Part shown: positions 45,170-49,363 of the stretch, piece after piece
Layout: each line of letters starts with the position of its first letter
Numbering within the stretch: position 1 is the stretch's first letter
Assembly (NCBI GenBank): GCA_049694275.1
Contig: JBAVQS010000030.1
Location: 1 to 49,363 of the forward strand
From: JBAVQS01 sp049694275
Lineage (GTDB): Bacteria; Chloroflexota; Anaerolineae; UBA4142; SHND01
Reading direction: 5' to 3'
DNA length: 49,363 bases
Made by a program: the position numbers and the translations under genes
Notes under the pieces: generated by a model
The model's database searches: none
The model's input: only the letters and a program-made list of their open reading frames with translations
Told to the model about the DNA's origin: nothing

Positions 45170-46093
45170 ATGTATCTCATCTCTACCGCCGTCAATAAAT
45201 TTGTCCAGGCGCGGTTGGCTCGGGGCTGTACGGCCGGCACTGCGCAAAACTATGCCAGTCAGCTTGCGCTGTTTGCCGATTGGCTGGCCGAGCAAGAAAT
45301 CAAATGGCTCGACCAGGTCAAGCTGCGGCATCTCGAAGCCTATGTCGCCGACCTGCGGACCCGAGACTTGATGCGGCGCTCGGGTAAAATCTCGCCGGTG
45401 ACGATCCAAAAACGCGCTTTGGCGCTGCGCTCGTTTTTCCGCTGGTGTCATCAGGTCAAGCTGTGCAAGTCCGATCCGGCCCGGAATCTGAATGTCCCGA
45501 AATGCGGCAAGCGGCTGCCCAAGGCGCTCTTGCCGGAAATGGTTGACGGTTTGGTGGCCGTCGAAATGAGTGTGCGGGACTGTGCGATCCTGGCGCTCTT
45601 CCTGGATACAGGCTTGCGCCTGGCGGAGGTGGCCGCCCTTGATCTTGGCGACATTGACTATCGGCATTGCCAGGCCCACGTGCGGCATGGGAAGAATGAT
45701 GCGGAGCGGTGGGTGGTGTTTCTGCCCTCGACCGGGGCGCTGGTCAAGAAATGGCTGCGGTCGCGAGTGGCGCTGGATCAGGAGCGGGCGCTGTTCGTGA
45801 GCGTGAATGGGGTGCGCCTGTCGTCGAGCGGGCTTTACAAGATTATCAAGCGGTTGGCTAAAGCGGCCGGGATCTATGGTGAGGTGTCACCGCATAAGCT
45901 GCGGCACACGTTTGCAACGGGGTATCTCGACGAGGGGGGCAGCCTGCACGTGCTCAGTGCGCAGCTGGGGCACACCGATATCGCGACGACGATGATTTAT
46001 GTGAGCGTCGCTCGCCGGCAGGCCCGGCTGGATCATGCGCACTATTCGCCGGTGCGGCGGCTCGCGAAGCGCTTGCAGCGTAAGCGAAAGTAG
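45170..46093 (+). CDS. Tyrosine recombinase B (attR side), XerC/D-like
   Basis: 307 aa from ATG 45170 (AGGAG upstream); an in-frame TTG at 45113 is less likely. The N-terminal core-binding domain (about 1-105, SAM-like with TAGTAQNYASQLALFADWLA) is followed by the catalytic domain with R150 (TGLRLAEV), K175 (HGKNDAER), H242 and R245 (PHKLRHTF), H268 (LGHTD) and Y277 (TMIYVS). Its stop lies 30 bp from the attR core, the classical phage int-attP arrangement, so it is the likelier integrase for tRNA-Pro. Confidence 0.94.
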   Translation: MYLISTAVNKFVQARLARGCTAGTAQNYASQLALFADWLAEQEIKWLDQVKLRHLEAYVADLRTRDLMRRSGKISPVTIQKRALALRSFFRWCHQVKLCKSDPARNLNVPKCGKRLPKALLPEMVDGLVAVEMSVRDCAILALFLDTGLRLAEVAALDLGDIDYRHCQAHVRHGKNDAERWVVFLPSTGALVKKWLRSRVALDQERALFVSVNGVRLSSSGLYKIIKRLAKAAGIYGEVSPHKLRHTFATGYLDEGGSLHVLSAQLGHTDIATTMIYVSVARRQARLDHAHYSPVRRLAKRLQRKRK

Positions 46094-46123
46094 CTATAAT
46101 ATGTGTGCAGCGGCAGTGGGTCA

Positions 46124-46150
46124 GAGGTTCGAATCCTCTCACCCCGACTG
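46124..46150 (+). repeat. attR core (27 bp)
   Basis: Exact copy of the attL core. It contains only the 3' part of tRNA-Pro (T-arm and acceptor 3' strand), so no functional tRNA is encoded here. It represents the original host 3' end displaced by integration. 46151-46334 holds no gene; a weak promoter (TTGAAC near 46252) precedes tRNA-Gly. Confidence 0.95.
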
Positions 46151-46334
46151 TACCGGTTGCAGGTTACAAGTTACAGGTCACACCAGGGATAGGCGGCAGG
46201 TGGCAGGCGACCGCCTGGGATGCAGCCCGGCAGGTGGCGTTATTGTGAGTCTTGAACGAAAGCGCCAAATGTGATAATCTGTATGTGAATCGTCGCCGCG
46301 CCCATCGAACTTAACTGAATATCGGTTCTTACCA

Positions 46335-46406
46335 GCGGGAGTAATTCAGTGGCAGAATGTCGCCCTTCCAAGGCGAACGTCGCGAGTTCGAATCTCGTCT
46401 CCCGCT
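46335..46406 (+). tRNA. tRNA-Gly(TCC)
   Basis: Acceptor GCGGGAG/CTCCCGC with discriminator T, anticodon stem TCGCC/GGCGA, loop CTTCCAA with anticodon TCC at 46367-46369. CCA not encoded. Followed by a T-rich stretch (46407-46417). Confidence 0.95.
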
Positions 46407-46422
46407 CTTTTTTTTTATGGCC

Positions 46423-46685
46423 GGGCCTGTAGCTCAACGGCAGAGCAGCGCCCTCATACTGCAAGTGTGCCCCACGCGAGAAATTGTGTGGGTGTGAGTG
46501 GTCAAATTCGGGAGAGCCTCGCAAGTGGTCATCCCGAGCCAAGCCCGATGCAAATCGGGAAGGTGTAGAGACTAGACGGCCACCACCTAAAGCAAAGACG
46601 CCAGGGTGAAGGTATAGTCCGGGGAGTTGGGAAACCAACACAAACCTGAAGGCGTGGGTTGCTGGTTCGAGTCCAGCCGGGCCCA
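46423..46685 (+). tRNA. CAT-anticodon tRNA interrupted by group I intron
   Basis: Exons are 46423-46457 and 46649-46685. The spliced tRNA has acceptor GGGCCTG/CGGGCCC with discriminator A, D-stem GCTC/GAGC, anticodon stem GCGCC/GGCGT with loop CTCATAA, and T-stem GCTGG/CCAGC. Anticodon CAT is at 46455-46457. A paired first base excludes a typical initiator tRNA. tRNA-Ile(CAT, modified to read AUA) is favoured by resemblance of the CTCATAA loop to E. coli Ile2 and to the intron-bearing tRNA-Ile of Azoarcus; elongator Met cannot be excluded. Confidence 0.93.
46458..46648 (+). ncRNA. Group I intron (IC3-like) in tRNA anticodon loop
   Basis: 191 nt, inserted directly after the anticodon CAT. The 3' end is G (omega-G at 46648). 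The internal guide GTG near the start can pair with CAT in the usual way. Conserved segments typical of the Azoarcus-type IC3 intron are visible: TCAAATTCGG, GAGCCAAGC, AAGGTGTAGAGACTAGACGG and AAGGTATAGTCC. No homing endonuclease is encoded. It is expected to self-splice. Confidence 0.93.
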
Positions 46686-46692
46686 TCAAAGC

Positions 46693-46723
46693 ATGGGAGC
46701 GATCCAGCATCGCTCCCATTTTC
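46693..46723 (+). terminator. Terminator of the tRNA pair
   Basis: ATGGGAGCGAT (46693-46703), loop CCAGC, ATCGCTCCCAT (46709-46719), then TTTC. 11-bp perfect stem just after the intron-bearing tRNA. Confidence 0.75.
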
Positions 46724-46754
46724 TATTATTCCTATCTCTATTCCAGGAGGTGAT

Positions 46755-47906
46755 ATGAACGAGCTACGCGAGCGATTTGAAAAGGACTATGCCGATTATC
46801 TCCGCGATCTGGAGGCGCTGACCAATATCGACTGCGGCACCTATAACAAGGCGGGGGTGGACCGCGTCGTCGCCTATGTGCGTGGGCTGGCGGACAAGTT
46901 CGGCCTGACCATCGCCGAGTATCCGCAGAAGGACTTTGGCGATTGCCTCTATCTCAGCGTCAGGGGCAAGGGCAAGGCCCGCATCTTTATGATCGGGCAC
47001 ACCGACACGGTCTATCCGGATGGCACGGTGGCCCAATATCCCTTCCGGCGCGCCGACGGGCGCATCCTGGGCCCTGGCTCGAATGACATGAAGGCGGGCT
47101 TGCTGGCCGGCATCTATGCGATCAAGGCGTTGCGGGATGCGGGGTTTGATCAGCTCTCCGAGCTGGGGCTGTTCGTGAACAGCGAGGAAGAGATCGGGTC
47201 GCCGGTCTCGCGCAAGGTCTATCCGCAGATTGCCCGCGGCGCGGACGCCGCGCTCGTGCTCGAATCGGCGCGGGCGAATGGGGATATTGTCAGCGGGCGC
47301 AAGGGCTCGGGCACGTATCACCTGCGCGTGGCGGGCAAGTCGGCCCATGCCGGCGTCGATCCGCAAAAGGGGGCGAACGCGATCCTGGCGCTGGCAAATT
47401 ATATCGTCAAGGTCTCGGCGCTCAACCATCTCCGCGAGGGACTGACGGTCAACGTCGGCGTCGTCAGCGGCGGCATGCGCCCGAACGTGGTACCCGACAC
47501 GGCGGAGGCGGTTGTCGACCTGCGCGTTGTTCAGCCGGAGGATGGCGCGGCATTTGAGGAAGAGCTCCGCGCCGTTGTCGCCCAGACCTACGTCCCTGGA
47601 ACGAGCGCAACCTTTTCCGGCTCGGTGAGCAATCCCCCGATGCCCAAGACCGCGGCGTCGGCGCGCCTGGCCGAGTGGGCCAAGCAGGCGGCCACCGAGA
47701 ACGGGATTACGCTGGACGACGTCTTTACCGGCGGCGCTTCGGACGGCAACATGATTGCCGGGCAGGGGGTACCGGTTCTGGATGGGCTGGGCCCGGTCGG
47801 CGGCCACGACCATAATGCCCCTGAAGAGTACGTCATCGAGGACTCGATCATCCCACGCGTAGCCATGCTGGCCCGGCTTATCCAGTTGATTGGTGAGAAA
47901 AGCTAA
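46755..47906 (+). CDS. M20 family metallopeptidase (carboxypeptidase G2-like)
   Basis: 383 aa from ATG 46755 with AGGAGG upstream. Di-zinc M20 motifs: H82 and D84 (GHTDTVYPDG), bridging D111 (GSNDMKAG), catalytic/ligand E144-E145 (NSEEEIGS), a later E in LVLESAR, and the C-terminal H in GGHDHNAPEEY. A dimerisation domain lies in the middle (SGTYHLRVAGKSAHAGVDPQ). Closest general type is CPG2/ArgE-like amidohydrolases that release C-terminal Glu or similar residues; substrate is unknown. Length is normal. It is a host gene. Confidence 0.92.
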   Translation: MNELRERFEKDYADYLRDLEALTNIDCGTYNKAGVDRVVAYVRGLADKFGLTIAEYPQKDFGDCLYLSVRGKGKARIFMIGHTDTVYPDGTVAQYPFRRADGRILGPGSNDMKAGLLAGIYAIKALRDAGFDQLSELGLFVNSEEEIGSPVSRKVYPQIARGADAALVLESARANGDIVSGRKGSGTYHLRVAGKSAHAGVDPQKGANAILALANYIVKVSALNHLREGLTVNVGVVSGGMRPNVVPDTAEAVVDLRVVQPEDGAAFEEELRAVVAQTYVPGTSATFSGSVSNPPMPKTAASARLAEWAKQAATENGITLDDVFTGGASDGNMIAGQGVPVLDGLGPVGGHDHNAPEEYVIEDSIIPRVAMLARLIQLIGEKS

Positions 47907-47914
47907 TCCATCCG

Positions 47915-47962
47915 AGAAAAAGCAGTCTCCCGTTTTCGGCAAAACGGGAGACTGCTTTTTCT
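47915..47962. terminator. Bidirectional terminator between convergent genes
   Basis: AGAAAAAGCAGTCTCCCGTTTT, loop CGGC, and its exact reverse complement: a 22-bp perfect stem with A and T runs at the ends, serving both the peptidase gene (plus) and the TPR/PD40 gene (minus). Confidence 0.93.
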
Positions 47963-47982
47963 CTCTTTGGGATTTTCGTTTG

Positions 47983-49363
47983 TTAGTGCCAGGAGATTCG
48001 CTGTTCGGTCCACACCTGGCCAGGTTGGCCGGCGACGTTGCCCGGTACGCTCCCAGTGATATCGCCGCCGAGGTCGAATAGCTTGTGCTGGTTCGAGCCA
48101 TCAATTCCCATCGCCCAGATCGACCAGACGCCATTGCGATGCGAGATGTAAGCAATCTGCTTGCCATCCGGCGAAAAGGTCGGGAGGCCGTCCTCGGCCG
48201 GATCGGTGGTGAGCCGCGAAGGCGATCCACCGCTGGCCAAGACGATATAAACATCCCAGTTGCTGCCGTAGTTGCTCATAAAGACAATGTACTTGCCATC
48301 TGGCGACCAGGCTGGCGCGGTTGGATCCATTGAATCAGAAACGACAGTTTTCTTGTTGGTGCCATCCGCGTCTATGACTGCCAATCCACATCGATCAGTC
48401 GGATACCCACAATCCCTGAACGCGATCTGGCCTTTGGGACCCCATGTCGGATACTGGCCCGTCGTGAAATTGAGCGGGTCCTGGTTCGCACGCGTTGTCG
48501 GATCATCTATACGCAAGTTGTAGGCACGTTTGTTAATGTCCAAACCTTGTCCTGCGCGTGTGGAATAAATATATTGTGTGCCATCTGGAGACCAAGAAGG
48601 CAAAATATCTTCCTGGTGTTTGGAGAGGAATTCATCATTCATTCCGTTTGCCTCGATGCGATGGATGCCCCGCTGGTCTTTGGCCCAGGAATAGTACAAA
48701 AGCTGTGATCCATCGGGGCTAAATGCTGGCTGTGAAGCTACTCCGTCTTTATCGGGGATTTGCAAACGGTTACTGCCATCCAAGTTAGCGATAAACAGAC
48801 GATACTGCTGCCCGTCAAATATCGAATAGGCGATCCGCCCCTGACCAGTCGTTCCTCCTGTCGGAGAAGCGGCGCCGGCGACGGGTGTTGTTTTGACAGT
48901 TGGGGTGGCCAGAACAAGCGGCACAACGGTTGCCTGCACGATCGCCGTCGGGACGGCGTTCAGGCCGGGCGTCGGAATCGCCAGATCGCCGGGCGTGGGT
49001 TGTCCTTGCGCCAGGCCGCCGCAGTCTGCCAGGCCGCGTAGCGCCTCGTTTCCCTTCGGATTGCTTTCGAGCGACTTTTGGAAATAGGGGATGGCCTGTG
49101 GGCAGCGGCCCTGTTTCTGAAAGGAGAGTCCGAGCCCGACAAATGCCTCGTTCGAGTTACTGTCAAAGGTCAGCGCCTTTTGGAATTGCAGGATGGCCGG
49201 GCCGGGTTGATTCTGCGCGAGATAGGCGCGCCCGAGCGCGATATAGGAAGGGACGTACGGCGCAAACAGGGCGATCGCCTTTTGATATTCCAGGATGGCG
49301 TTGGGCGCGTCGTTGAGATAGGAACTGTAAACCTGGCCGAACTCGTAATGGTAAAAGAACTGG
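47983..49363 (-). CDS. TPR plus PD40/TolB-like propeller protein, C-terminal part
   Basis: The gene runs off the right end of the window. The visible frame begins with TPR-like units (AILEYQKAIALFAPYVPSYI, LGRAYLAQNQPGPAILQFQK, AIPYFQKSLESNPKGNEALR), then a Pro/Thr linker and a propeller of PD40/WD40-like blades, each with a SPDG-type turn: FSPDGSQLLYYS, WSPDGTQYIYST, WSPDGKYIVFMSN, FSPDGKQIAYISH. These proteins are usually extracytoplasmic. Function is likely binding or signalling. GTG 48939 is an internal start only. Confidence 0.85.
   Translation of the reverse strand, partial: QFFYHYEFGQVYSSYLNDAPNAILEYQKAIALFAPYVPSYIALGRAYLAQNQPGPAILQFQKALTFDSNSNEAFVGLGLSFQKQGRCPQAIPYFQKSLESNPKGNEALRGLADCGGLAQGQPTPGDLAIPTPGLNAVPTAIVQATVVPLVLATPTVKTTPVAGAASPTGGTTGQGRIAYSIFDGQQYRLFIANLDGSNRLQIPDKDGVASQPAFSPDGSQLLYYSWAKDQRGIHRIEANGMNDEFLSKHQEDILPSWSPDGTQYIYSTRAGQGLDINKRAYNLRIDDPTTRANQDPLNFTTGQYPTWGPKGQIAFRDCGYPTDRCGLAVIDADGTNKKTVVSDSMDPTAPAWSPDGKYIVFMSNYGSNWDVYIVLASGGSPSRLTTDPAEDGLPTFSPDGKQIAYISHRNGVWSIWAMGIDGSNQHKLFDLGGDITGSVPGNVAGQPGQVWTEQRISWH

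Larger units (their letters stand above)
3150..46150. mobile_element. Siphovirus prophage integrated in tRNA-Pro
   Basis: Bounded by a 27-bp direct repeat overlapping the tRNA-Pro 3' end. It contains recombinases at both ends, early, control and replication genes, terminase, portal, HK97 capsid, connector, tail tube, tail chaperones with a frameshift site, tape measure, baseplate and fibre genes. All expected morphogenesis genes are intact in frame except where a programmed frameshift is proposed, so it looks potentially functional. No endolysin is recognised. Tape-measure length (898 aa) predicts a long non-contractile tail of roughly 130 nm at ~0.15 nm per residue. Confidence 0.95.

Noticed and set aside
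46110..46150. Possible second tRNA-Pro at the right end
   Set aside because: Only the T-arm and acceptor 3' strand are present; D-arm and anticodon are missing. It is the attR remnant.
3150..46150. Interpretation as an integrative conjugative element because of the FtsK-like ATPase and Xer-like recombinases
   Set aside because: No relaxase, coupling protein or type IV secretion genes, while a full set of phage head and tail genes is present.
1..49363. CRISPR array
   Set aside because: No regularly spaced repeat of 20-40 bp with spacers was seen; the repeats found are short, unspaced or palindromic.

Overview
The window is a GC-rich bacterial chromosome segment carrying a complete-looking siphovirus prophage of about 43 kb. 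The host is most likely a member of Chloroflexota (Anaerolineae-like). This is inferred from a SUMF1-type protein of the kind fused to NACHT modules, a TPR plus PD40-propeller protein, and secreted lipoproteins with long Thr/Pro linkers. None of these is diagnostic alone.

Host flanks. Left (1-3100): the C-terminal part of a SUMF1-domain protein, a small unknown protein and a metallophosphoesterase. Right (46151-49363): tRNA-Gly(TCC), a CAT-anticodon tRNA interrupted by a group I intron, an M20 metallopeptidase and the C-terminal part of a TPR/PD40 protein. The prophage sits in the 3' end of tRNA-Pro(TGG). A 27-bp exact repeat at 3150-3176 and 46124-46150 marks attL and attR.

Prophage layout. 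(i) 3297-8480, minus strand: two excisionase-like HTH proteins, tyrosine recombinase A, several unknowns, a Sak4/AAA_24-like ATPase and a SWIM zinc-finger protein, transcribed from a near-consensus promoter at 8622-8651. (ii) 8500-11300: a control region with several near-consensus promoters, one or two terminated short transcripts, a DUF3892 gene and a DUF4352 lipoprotein that is probably lysogenic cargo. (iii) 11291-12840: a relay of tiny stop/start-overlapping membrane-protein genes. (iv) 12837-36601, plus strand: terminase, portal, minor head protein, a ferritin, a polyprotein (Cys-rich copper-storage-like domain + prohead protease + HK97 major capsid protein), three GT-A glycosyltransferases, connector and tail genes, tail chaperones G/GT joined by a -1 frameshift site, tape measure, baseplate and fibres. 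(v) 36669-44913, minus strand: a membrane-anchored FtsK-like ATPase with a partner lipoprotein, an HTH regulator, a C5-cytosine methyltransferase, a run of small zinc-ribbon and coiled-coil proteins, and a replication protein ending in a DnaA domain I. (vi) Tyrosine recombinase B next to attR. In the excised circle, attP would lie between the two recombinase modules.

The most unusual part is the head module. A ferritin with its ferroxidase residues retained lies between the minor head protein and the capsid gene. The capsid polyprotein itself begins with a 23-cysteine, four-helix copper-storage-like domain. Because HK97-fold encapsulins carry ferritin-like cargo, a phage head that carries iron- and copper-binding proteins is a testable and apparently undescribed idea. 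No recognisable endolysin was found.
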